In this document: positions 1 through 6,125 of the stretch, one piece after another
Layout: every line of letters begins with the position of its first letter
Position numbering within the stretch: position 1 is the stretch's first letter
Assembly: GCA_047619485.1 (NCBI GenBank)
Contig: JBLHKE010000307.1
Location: 1-8,762 of the forward strand
DNA length: 8,762 nucleotides
DNA from: JBLHKE01 sp047619485
Lineage (GTDB): Bacteria > Verrucomicrobiota > Verrucomicrobiia > Verrucomicrobiales > DEV007
Direction: 5' to 3'
Notes under the pieces: model-generated
The model's input: only the letters and a program-made list of their open reading frames with translations
Told to the model about the DNA's origin: nothing
The model's database searches: none
Translations under genes and position numbers: made by a program

Positions 1-2
1 CT

Positions 3-27
3 CCAGCCCCGTCAACCCAGAGGCTGG
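3..27 (-). terminator. Possible weak terminator hairpin after the PEP-CTERM gene
   Basis: CCAGCC at 3-8 and GGCTGG at 22-27 form a perfect 6-bp GC-rich stem with a 13-base loop, starting about 25 bases beyond the TAG stop of the leftward PEP-CTERM gene. Any U-tract would lie outside the window, so it cannot be checked. An alternative pairing, CTCCA 1-5 with TGGAG 34-38, competes with it. The position fits a terminator, but the evidence is thin. Confidence 0.2.
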
Positions 28-51
28 CGCGATTGGAGAAGCAAAGAAGGA

Positions 52-816
52 CTAACGTCTCTTGCGACGCAGTGCTGCTAGCCCGCCGAGGAGCAGAAGG
101 CTCATCGCGGAAGGTTCGGGAACCGCTACCAGCGAGATGTTGTCCCAAGAGGCGCGTCCACCGGCAGTGTTCGTGGGATTGGTGCCAAATTCGACGGTCA
201 GCGCTTGACCCGCAAAGGCCGCCAAGGCAGCGGAATCGTAGGTTTGGGTCATTGTGTACCAAACATCGTTGCCCGTACCAAGGCCTCCCATAGTGCTTGG
301 CGTGATCACCACTCCATTCGCCAATAGATCCAGTCTAAGATCGGTCAGAATTGCGCTTGGGTCTCCACTTGAAGCCCCGTTGACGTCTGCAGTAAGCGTG
401 TAGCCAGCGAGCCCGACGGCACCTAGTGAGCTGTCCGAACGGACAAGTTGCCCGACCGATCCACCCCAGCCTGCAAAGGTTTCGACTGTTGTATTATTAT
501 CCAATCCCCGTCCAACACCCCGATTGAAAAGACCCGCCTCGCCGCCCCCGTTTGGGGATACTTCCCAGCCGGGCATCACGATATCTTGCCCGCCGGAGGC
601 GTCAGAAAAAATCACAGTCCCGCTTGCAGTAACGACACCCGTGAAGGTGCCCGCAAAGTTGTTTCCTGCTGGAAAGTCCGCAGTGACCGAAGGATCACCT
701 GGCTTGTACATTTGGAACCCGCCATTGGGAATTAGGTTAGTGCTCGCCTGAACATGGCCACCTGCCAAGAAAAACAATGCCCCGAGCTGTAAAATCGTAA
801 ATTTATTTAACGTCAT
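52..816 (-). CDS. PEP-CTERM sorting domain protein, secreted, 254 aa
   Basis: Secreted surface or matrix protein of unknown binding function. The N-terminus (MTLNKFTILQLGALFFLAGG, then HVQA) is a signal peptide with likely cleavage after VQA, near residue 24. Residues about 25-231 form one beta-rich, Gly/Asn/Asp-rich domain opening NLIPNGGFQMYKPG and closing SWDNISLV, which resembles jelly-roll or carbohydrate-binding-like domains of PVC bacteria. Residues 232-254 are a textbook PEP-CTERM tail: VPEPSA, a Leu/Gly/Ala hydrophobic run, then RRKRR. In known systems an exosortase cleaves at this tail during export; no exosortase gene is in the window. The start at 816 is chosen because the signal peptide follows directly. 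I see no Shine-Dalgarno in front of it, and a promoter-like pair lies so close that the mRNA could be leaderless. The domain is homologous to the N-terminal domain of the divergent gene at 1243-2184. Family-level call is firm; the molecular role is unknown. Confidence 0.9.
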   Translation of the reverse strand: MTLNKFTILQLGALFFLAGGHVQASTNLIPNGGFQMYKPGDPSVTADFPAGNNFAGTFTGVVTASGTVIFSDASGGQDIVMPGWEVSPNGGGEAGLFNRGVGRGLDNNTTVETFAGWGGSVGQLVRSDSSLGAVGLAGYTLTADVNGASSGDPSAILTDLRLDLLANGVVITPSTMGGLGTGNDVWYTMTQTYDSAALAAFAGQALTVEFGTNPTNTAGGRASWDNISLVAVPEPSAMSLLLLGGLAALRRKRR

Positions 817-823
817 GAAGTCG

Positions 824-851
824 ATTATGCGATTTATTCGCTGTAGCTCAA
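824..851 (-). promoter_or_regulatory. Possible promoter of the PEP-CTERM gene
   Basis: Read on the minus strand, TTGAGC (846-851) is followed after 16 bases by CATAAT (824-829), a reasonable sigma-70-like -35/-10 pair. Transcription would then begin only a few bases before or at the ATG at 816, implying a very short or absent leader, which fits the lack of a visible ribosome binding site. This is pattern matching by eye in AT-rich DNA and remains tentative. Confidence 0.25.
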
Positions 852-1109
852 GAAAATATTAACGGATTGGCTGAAAATAAATAACATCGTGGAACTGGGG
901 GCGCAGGGGCAGTATCCCCAGTAGCCTGTCTGACTTGATTATTGCGGTGCAGAGCCGAATTCTTGCCTTTCCGGCGCGATGGGAAGCCTCGGGCTGGCGG
1001 ATTTCGGTCGATGGGCTTCCAAGGAGGCAGCTCAGGATCTTTTGAGCCGCGCCCCCGTGATGAACAGTCGCTTCAGGTTTACAAAAAGAAGTATTTGGTT
1101 GACTTATGA

Positions 1110-1123
1110 TTCAAGCGCTTGAA
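1110..1123. repeat. Perfect 14-bp palindrome TTCAAGCGCTTGAA, operator candidate
   Basis: The sequence equals its own reverse complement over 14 bp. It lies about 120 bp before the ATG of the rightward secreted-protein gene, just after a TTGACT hexamer (1099-1104). An overlapping 8-bp inverted repeat, TGATTCAA 1107-1114 / TTGAATCA 1138-1145, reuses one half. A dimeric DNA-binding regulator could recognise such a site. No regulator gene is in the window, so the role is inferred from symmetry and position only. Confidence 0.4.
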
Positions 1124-1242
1124 AAAATATTCTAATTTTGAATCAAGTTCAGCCCTTTCGATCCAGATCCAAAACGGGGGCGGAAAAGTCCGCTGAAGGG
1201 GGATTCCACTCCAGTAAATACGAACCCAAATAAAAAACCGCC

Positions 1243-2184
1243 ATGAAACACCTCTCTCTTGCACTGATAATATCAGTTTTTATCGCCCAACCATCCGAGG
1301 CCGATCTGGTTCCCGGCGGCGATTTTCAGATGTACAAACCGGACACGAACTATACCGTGACGGCCACCTTTGCTGCCGGCAACTCCTTCGCTCGAGGCGT
1401 TGGGGATGGGATCGAATTGGCAGGCGGAACCGTCAGCTATTCTGACGGTAGCTCTGACGGGGTCTCTGGCGACGGCATCCCGGATATCGACCTGCCTGGG
1501 TGGGTGCCTTTGCAGAGTGGAAATGATCTGTTTGGCAACGGTGTGGATGGATCCAATGGAATGAATCTCTTTGCTGCCTGGGGCGGCGATGGGAGGATCC
1601 AGTCGGAATCCCTCGGCACCATCGCATCCGGCAGTGTTTACACCATTTCGGTCATGGTGGGAGGCCCGGAAGGCGGTCCGGTTGGCGGGCCTTTGGCCTT
1701 TCATCTAGCGGCGGACGGCGTCCAGATGACCCCGAGCGCTCAGGTGGATCCGACCTTGCCCACCGGCGGTATCTTCCAGGAAATCTCGAGAACTTACGAC
1801 GCCGATTCCATCGACGCTCACATCGGAGCTGAGATGACCATCGTGTTGGGTGTCGAAGATGCGAACGACTTCGCCAACCGGGTGGTCTTCGACGACGTCT
1901 CACTTGTCATCGACGGCCCCGCCCCCACCTTCGATATCACCGAGATCATCTACGTCTACGCGCCAGAGTCGGAGCAGGTGACCTTGACTTGGCCAAAGAC
2001 CGGGGTCGCGTCCTACGCTGTCAAGTATTCGACTGACCTTACCAAGTGGGACTTCGACCTCGACGACGGCGTCACCGACGCCGCCGACGAGAACCCCGAC
2101 GACGGCGAAAATATCACGATAACCTTCGACATTACCGGCATTGCTTTGGATGGGAAGCTCTACTTCCGCGTGGAGCAACAGTGA
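1243..2184 (+). CDS. Secreted two-domain protein, paralogue of the PEP-CTERM protein, 313 aa
   Basis: Secreted protein of unknown function. MKHLSLALIISVFIAQPSEA is a signal peptide, cleaved probably after residue 20. Residues about 21-223 match the divergent PEP-CTERM protein along their length: DLVPGGDFQMYKP, AGNSFA, GGTVSYSD, DIDLPGW, LFGNGV, AAWGG, LAADGVQMTPS, RTYD and FDDVSLV all have counterparts in the same order. Residues about 231-313 are a separate C-terminal beta module with VTLTWPKTGVASYAVKYSTDLTKW and ending LYFRVEQQ. This module recurs at the ends of secreted PVC proteins, including the partial gene at the right edge. An Asp/Glu-rich loop (DFDLDDG, then DAADENPDDGEN) lies between its strands and might bind calcium. 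There is no PEP-CTERM tail, so it is probably released or held in another way. The start is set by the signal peptide; no Shine-Dalgarno is visible. Gene call firm, function unknown. Confidence 0.88.
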   Translation: MKHLSLALIISVFIAQPSEADLVPGGDFQMYKPDTNYTVTATFAAGNSFARGVGDGIELAGGTVSYSDGSSDGVSGDGIPDIDLPGWVPLQSGNDLFGNGVDGSNGMNLFAAWGGDGRIQSESLGTIASGSVYTISVMVGGPEGGPVGGPLAFHLAADGVQMTPSAQVDPTLPTGGIFQEISRTYDADSIDAHIGAEMTIVLGVEDANDFANRVVFDDVSLVIDGPAPTFDITEIIYVYAPESEQVTLTWPKTGVASYAVKYSTDLTKWDFDLDDGVTDAADENPDDGENITITFDITGIALDGKLYFRVEQQ

Positions 2185-2548
2185 GAATACCTGCAGGCGG
2201 TAGCGATCGGCCGTTTTTGCGAGATGTCGGTCAATCGCCGCCAGAGTGATCGCACTCAAGTGTGAACGATGAGCAATGCGAAAAAGGGAGCGAATCCGCT
2301 CAGCCTTACTCGTCGAGGGGAGTCTTGTATCCCTTGATTCGAATGTTAAGCAACAACAGGCGTGGGGAGTTTCGTTTTTTCACGTTCTATTTATGTAGTC
2401 ACATCGACGACGGTCGGTCTGTTGGTCATGTGCATTCGTCTATATCAGTGCGCATCATTTTTTGTTAGAAATGAATTCGGGTTGCGCTTCTTATCGCGGT
2501 GCTCATCGCCGCCGGCTGGGATTCTAAGGAGTTATTTACTGACAAGGG
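2185..2548. other. Gene-free stretch between convergent genes with small hairpins
   Basis: Short open frames here have no initiation signal, no recognisable protein and poor composition, so I call no gene. Inverted repeats by eye: GGCGG(TAG)CGAT 2196-2207 with ATCGCCGCC 2234-2242; GAGTG 2244-2248 / CACTC 2253-2257; GCGCA 2450-2454 plus TCATTT 2455-2460 with AAATGA 2469-2474 plus TGCGC 2483-2487; and GCGGTG 2496-2501 / CGCCGC 2507-2512. For the rightward gene ending at 2184 the only U-tract near a stem is TTTTT 2214-2218 after CGG 2198-2200 / CCG 2211-2213, which is too short a stem to call. Confidence 0.6.
2281..2301 (-). terminator. Candidate rho-independent terminator of the leftward operon
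   Basis: On the minus strand GAGCG-GATT-CGCTC forms a 5-bp GC-rich stem with a four-base loop, followed by CC and TTTTT. This is the arrangement of an intrinsic terminator. It lies about 417 bases beyond the stop of the cytochrome gene. About 163 of those bases are the inserted foldback element plus its target duplication, so before insertion it would have been about 254 bases away. The stem is short, so the call is moderate. Confidence 0.4.
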
Positions 2549-2552
2549 CTAA
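2549..2552. repeat. Target-site duplication CTAA, left copy
   Basis: CTAA directly precedes the left terminal repeat and recurs at 2712-2715 directly after the right one. A 4-bp duplication fitting YTAR is known for IS5-type transposition. Four bases can match by chance, so it supports the mobile-element call only together with the terminal repeats. Confidence 0.6.
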
Positions 2553-2711
2553 GGGCACCTCCGAAAACCTCATGCGGGCTGGAGCTTGATAAAATTCCCG
2601 CTGTCTTCGTTGCTAAAGCGCCCACTATCACCAGATAGCTTAGCGTTTATCGCCTCGCCAGCGGGAATTTTCTCTGCGCCCCATTTCCACAGCAGGTTTC
2701 CGGAGGTGCCC
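2553..2711. mobile_element. 159-bp MITE-like foldback element with 18-bp terminal inverted repeats
   Basis: The left end GGGCACCTCCGAAAACCT (2553-2570) and the right end AGGTTTCCGGAGGTGCCC (2694-2711) are inverted repeats matching at 17 of 18 positions. Inside them AAAATTCCCGCTG (2591-2603) and CAGCGGGAATTTT (2659-2671) form a perfect 13-bp nested inverted repeat. Further in, GCTAA 2612-2616 pairs with TTAGC 2640-2644, and CTATC-ACCA-GATAG (2625-2638) is a central hairpin. CTAA flanks both sides. There is no coding capacity, so it would have to be moved by a transposase encoded elsewhere, by its ends and duplication perhaps of the IS5 group. It sits two bases past the TAG stop of the cytochrome gene and leaves that reading frame intact. 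If transcribed it would fold into a long hairpin that could stabilise or end the operon mRNA. A non-mobile structured element is the alternative, but the flanking duplication argues against it. Confidence 0.8.
2591..2671. repeat. Nested 13-bp inverted repeat inside the MITE
   Basis: AAAATTCCCGCTG (2591-2603) and its exact complement CAGCGGGAATTTT (2659-2671) enclose 55 bases that contain a further small hairpin. They are separated from the terminal repeats by 20 unpaired bases on the left and 22 on the right. Perfect conservation here, while the DNA between the arms and the ends has diverged, suggests that the inner stem is itself selected or that the element is young. Confidence 0.8.
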
Positions 2712-2715
2712 CTAA
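2712..2715. repeat. Target-site duplication CTAA, right copy
   Basis: Direct repeat of the CTAA at 2549-2552, immediately outside the right terminal repeat. Two bases (GT) then separate it from the stop codon of the leftward cytochrome gene at 2718-2720. Confidence 0.6.
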
Positions 2716-2717
2716 GT

Positions 2718-5700
2718 CTATTGCCCTCCCTCGGGCTGGAATTTGATTTGAGAACCAGGCGGTGTTTTAAGTTCGATTCTTAATCCGGGGTCATTCGGGC
2801 GGGCTTTTCGATCGATTCGGAAGGTGAAGGCTCGCCGCCCCAGCGATAGTGCGAGTGAAGAAGTCGGATCCTCGATCTGCTTACCGTCGATCCAAAGCTC
2901 CAGGCCATCGGTGGCGTTCAGTTGCAGCCTTACGCTTCCCGCTACTTGGACGTTTACATAGCCCCTCACAAATACCGCATTCCCGTCCGGCATGTCTGCC
3001 GGCGGCAAGGTCCCGTCGACTTTGCTGTAGGCAGGGAGCCAGGCTGCGGTTTCGCTCGGAGGGGTATCAGAACCGGCGATCACCCGCCACTTGCGAATGA
3101 CTGGACTCTCGTCGTTGGCAAAATCACCAGGGCGTCCTAGCACCGACATAAAATTGGCCAGATCGAGAAACTCCTGGCGGCTCTTCAGCTGGTCGGCCAA
3201 ACCGGATGGCATCAATGAAGGCATCGCCTGCTCGCGCTGGATTGAGTCAATGGGGATACGGATTTCTTTTCCAGCCTGCGCTGAATCGCGCACGATCACC
3301 ACCTTCTTGCTCTTGAAGGTGACGACACCTAGCTGCACGCTGCCGTCCCTACTCGTGAACATACGAGTTTCGTAGTGCTCGGCGATGGCAGCGTTTGGTT
3401 TGAGGATGGATTCGACCATGTAACTTGGTGAGGCGGCGGCACCGACTGCGACGAGGTTTGGGCCGATGGATGGCCCGGCCGAACCGATCGCGTGGCAGCT
3501 GGCACAGGCGAGTGATTTTTGGCGATAGACCATTTCGCCGCGGTGTGGGTCGCCGAGCTTAACTACGTCAGCGGTGAGCGATTTCTGGTTCTCCGCTAGA
3601 AGCTCCGCGCTCAGGGATGCGTTTGAACCGGACGGCTGTTTGAAGAACGGCAACAGCGCCTTGGGTAGTTGACCCGTCGTGCGGTGGAATTCGTCCACCT
3701 TCGCAACCACTGCCGGGTGCAATTTGGCGGACTTCAAACCGGTGGATAGCAAGTTGCGTCCCTTGCGATTACTGAGGATCGATTGCAGCGCGGGAACTGG
3801 ATCGACTTCCCCTGGATCCACAGAAAACAGGGACGTCAGTGCTTCGATGCCCTGCACCAAGTTGACGCGCACCAGGCCTTGCAGAGCCACGTAGCGGGTG
3901 GCGACATCATGATCCGCGCTGGTCAAGGCAGATAGTTTCTGGATCGACGCGGTGTCACCAAGACCCGCGAGCCCCACGGCGGCTGCCTGCCGAAGTTGCG
4001 CACTTTGCTTACCGTCCTCCAACAGGCTAATCAAACGCGGGGCGGCCTGGGACACCTTGCACGTGCCAAGTGTCTCTGCCGCAAGTCGCACGATCATTTC
4101 ATCATCGTGATCGAGTAGCCGGATCAAGCGGGGGAGTCGGCGCTTCACCGCCTTCGAATTCAACGAACCCACCTTGCTGGTCAGCACTTCTAACATCGCC
4201 GCCGTCGCCTCGACCGACTTGAACCCAGCCTTTCCGCTCAAAGCATTGACCAACATCGTCATCTCCGCCGAGGTTGTGTGGGCGAGCAGGTGTTGTTTCA
4301 CTGCTGCGATCTCTCTTCCCTCAGGTGACGGGTTTTTCAGAAAATCAGCTAAGCGTTTCTCGAAGCCAATCCCTGCACCCTGTTCGGCGTAAGCTTGGTG
4401 GGATTTTTTGGCAAACTTGATCTCGCCGCTCGCCATGGCAGGGCCGATGTAGCTCGCCAGTGCTTTGGTTGTTTGTGACAGTGCCTTGTCGATCTCACTG
4501 TCGATAGGATGATCGGTCGCGTGTAAGGCCGCAGCATAGGCTTTGGCCTCGGGGATGAATCCGGCTGAGAGCACCGCCTCCATCCGGGTGCGGGGGAAGT
4601 CATCACTAGCCAACTTGGCGACCAGTGCGATCGGGTCGGTCAATTCTTTGTGCCAGTAGCGCAGGATGCGCGCGCCGGCTGACCGGGCTTGGCCGTCTTT
4701 CGCATTGATCACACGATTCAGGATTTTCTCACTGACCTGTTCGACATTCTGGCACGCCCACATCGCTTCGACGAGGTGGTGATCGTATTCGGGCAGGTCT
4801 GGGGCGAGCCGTTCGACCCAAGACTCGAGGGATTTTTGGACTTTGTCAGGATCGCGTTCGCTCAACTCCTTGCGCGCCTGGTGACGTGTCCATGTCTGCG
4901 GGCTCTTGAGATGATCAACGAGGGCGGCGATGGAGATCCCATCGAGCTGCGGCTTCTCGGCGAGCGGGCGTTGTTTGTGAGTGATTCTCCAGATGCGTCC
5001 GTGGTCATGATCACGGCGCGGGTCGCGGAAGTCGTGTTGGGCGTGGTTGATGATCGAGTTGTACCAATCGGCGACGTAGATCGCGCCGTCGGGTCCCGTT
5101 TTAACATCGACCGGACGGAAGTTCGGGTGCTTCGAGCGAATCAGCGGCGCGAGCACGTTGGCGCTGAAGCCAGCCCCGTTTTCGATGAATTCGTAGCGCA
5201 CCACCATCCGGCTTTTGAATCTCCCGGTGAGCAGTTGGCCGCGAAGGTCGTCGCCGATGTGGGTGCCGGTCGCGAGGTCGCCGCCGCACTGCTTATCGGT
5301 TGAGATCAAGGTACTGACGGGCACCGCCTCGCCACTATTTCCAGAGGCAGGTGAGAGATACATGATGCGCGGATTGTTGACCATGAACGATTGCCCCCAT
5401 CGATCGAACACGTGTCCCCACGGATTGCCGCCAGTCGCCGAGACAAACATTCGTAGCTCCTGGGTGCGCGGGTTGAACTGGTAGACTCCGCCGTTGAAAT
5501 TTCGCAGCACCCCATACTGCGTCTCGATTTGACTGTGGAGAAAAATCCCTTCTTGAAAATAGATCCAGCCGCCCGGGCCGCGTTTCCAAGCACTGATCGA
5601 GTGGTGGCTGTCCTCGATGCCAAATCCGGTCAAAGCCAGCTCCTTGAGGTCGGCAACGTCGTCGCCGTCGGTGTCTTTCAGGAAGAAGACATCCGGAGAT

Positions 5701-6125
5701 TGGCCGACATAGCAACCGCCATTGGCCAACTCGATCCCAGTCGGCAGGTAGAGCCCCTCGGCGAAGACGGTCGACTTGTCGGCGGCGCCGTCGTTATCGG
5801 TGTCCTCGAGGATGATGATTTTGTCGTCGGCGACGTCGCCCGGCTTGATCTGGGGATAGGACCAAGAACAAGCCACCCACAAGCGACCTCGCGAATCCCA
5901 GTGCATGTGGACTGGGTTGGCCAGCATCGGGTCGGCGGCGAACAGGTTGGCCTGGTAACCGGGGAGCAGATCAAAGTTGGCTAGCTCCGAGGCCGGATCG
6001 TGATCGTTCATCAGGGCGAGGTCCGCACCTTGGAGGTTCCTAGTCTTGATGCCCTTCGCATCTTGACCGTTGGAGAGTGGCACAATGGCGAGCGCCAGAG
6101 CGATGAAGAAGTAGGGGGATTTCAT
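2718..6125 (-). CDS. PVC-type dehydrogenase/HEAT-repeat/cytochrome c fusion protein, 1135 aa
   Basis: Probable exported sugar or alcohol dehydrogenase fused to its own electron acceptor. Residues 1-20 (MKSPYFFIALALAIVPLSNG) are a signal peptide. Residues about 35-385 match the PVC 'membrane-bound dehydrogenase' beta-propeller type (PGYQANLFAADPMLANPVHMHWD, GPDGAIYVADWYN, HDHGRIWRIT), with two calcium-type Asp loops, D108-T-D-N-D and D151-T-D-G-D. About 395-790 is HEAT-like helical repeat. About 858-993 is the Planctomycete/Verrucomicrobia-type haem domain with C874-A-S-C-H878 for covalent haem. About 1010-1135 is an extra beta-rich domain (VFVRGYVNVQVAGSVRLQL, LELWIDGKQI) that looks PA14-like. 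I place the start at 6125, not at an in-frame ATG at 6158: the 6125 ATG begins the signal peptide and overlaps the stop of the upstream gene as ATGA. It is the last gene of the ThuA-SGNH operon. Substrate unknown; electrons would be passed on to other cytochromes. Confidence 0.9.
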   Translation of the reverse strand: MKSPYFFIALALAIVPLSNGQDAKGIKTRNLQGADLALMNDHDPASELANFDLLPGYQANLFAADPMLANPVHMHWDSRGRLWVACSWSYPQIKPGDVADDKIIILEDTDNDGAADKSTVFAEGLYLPTGIELANGGCYVGQSPDVFFLKDTDGDDVADLKELALTGFGIEDSHHSISAWKRGPGGWIYFQEGIFLHSQIETQYGVLRNFNGGVYQFNPRTQELRMFVSATGGNPWGHVFDRWGQSFMVNNPRIMYLSPASGNSGEAVPVSTLISTDKQCGGDLATGTHIGDDLRGQLLTGRFKSRMVVRYEFIENGAGFSANVLAPLIRSKHPNFRPVDVKTGPDGAIYVADWYNSIINHAQHDFRDPRRDHDHGRIWRITHKQRPLAEKPQLDGISIAALVDHLKSPQTWTRHQARKELSERDPDKVQKSLESWVERLAPDLPEYDHHLVEAMWACQNVEQVSEKILNRVINAKDGQARSAGARILRYWHKELTDPIALVAKLASDDFPRTRMEAVLSAGFIPEAKAYAAALHATDHPIDSEIDKALSQTTKALASYIGPAMASGEIKFAKKSHQAYAEQGAGIGFEKRLADFLKNPSPEGREIAAVKQHLLAHTTSAEMTMLVNALSGKAGFKSVEATAAMLEVLTSKVGSLNSKAVKRRLPRLIRLLDHDDEMIVRLAAETLGTCKVSQAAPRLISLLEDGKQSAQLRQAAAVGLAGLGDTASIQKLSALTSADHDVATRYVALQGLVRVNLVQGIEALTSLFSVDPGEVDPVPALQSILSNRKGRNLLSTGLKSAKLHPAVVAKVDEFHRTTGQLPKALLPFFKQPSGSNASLSAELLAENQKSLTADVVKLGDPHRGEMVYRQKSLACASCHAIGSAGPSIGPNLVAVGAAASPSYMVESILKPNAAIAEHYETRMFTSRDGSVQLGVVTFKSKKVVIVRDSAQAGKEIRIPIDSIQREQAMPSLMPSGLADQLKSRQEFLDLANFMSVLGRPGDFANDESPVIRKWRVIAGSDTPPSETAAWLPAYSKVDGTLPPADMPDGNAVFVRGYVNVQVAGSVRLQLNATDGLELWIDGKQIEDPTSSLALSLGRRAFTFRIDRKARPNDPGLRIELKTPPGSQIKFQPEGGQ

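Larger units (their letters stand above)
817..1242. other. 426-bp divergent intergenic region with several inverted repeats
   Basis: There is no credible gene here; it is the shared upstream DNA of the two divergent secreted-protein genes. Visible structure from left to right: ACTGGGG 894-900 with CCCCAGT 916-922; GGAAGCC 982-988 with GGCTTCC 1014-1020; GCTCA 1030-1034 with TGAGC 1043-1047; CGCCCCCGT 1050-1058 with ACGGGGGCG 1174-1182; the palindrome TTCAAGCGCTTGAA 1110-1123; TGATTCAA 1107-1114 with TTGAATCA 1138-1145; and a hairpin GCGGA 1180-1184 / TCCGC 1189-1193. The part from about 1080 to 1140 is AT-rich and is the likeliest promoter zone for the rightward gene, but I could not fit a convincing -35/-10 pair there. 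Confidence 0.7.

Noticed and set aside
1079..1264. 61-codon leftward frame in the divergent intergenic region
   Set aside because: It overlaps the start of the rightward gene and covers palindromic, AT-rich regulatory-looking DNA; nothing supports it as a protein.
2196..2257. Terminator for the rightward gene ending at 2184
   Set aside because: The stems here either lack a following U-tract or, where TTTTT occurs at 2214-2218, have only about three firm base pairs.
2262..2589. Two overlapping small open frames in the intergenic region, possible small proteins
   Set aside because: No ribosome binding site and no recognisable sequence; the second runs into the MITE and its composition looks like translated non-coding DNA.
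2553..2711. Foldback element as an integron attC site or a structured non-coding RNA
   Set aside because: No integrase, cassette arrangement or attC core sites are visible, and the near-identical ends with a flanking duplication fit a MITE better. An RNA role after insertion stays possible.
4689..5303. Open frame of 204 codons on the plus strand inside the cytochrome gene
   Set aside because: It is fully antisense to the well-supported dehydrogenase domain, has no recognisable motif or signal, and its length is explained by the GC-rich codon use of the real gene.
5529..5984. Open frame of 151 codons on the plus strand inside the cytochrome gene
   Set aside because: Antisense to the conserved beta-propeller region with its Asp-rich calcium-type loops; no independent protein family is visible.
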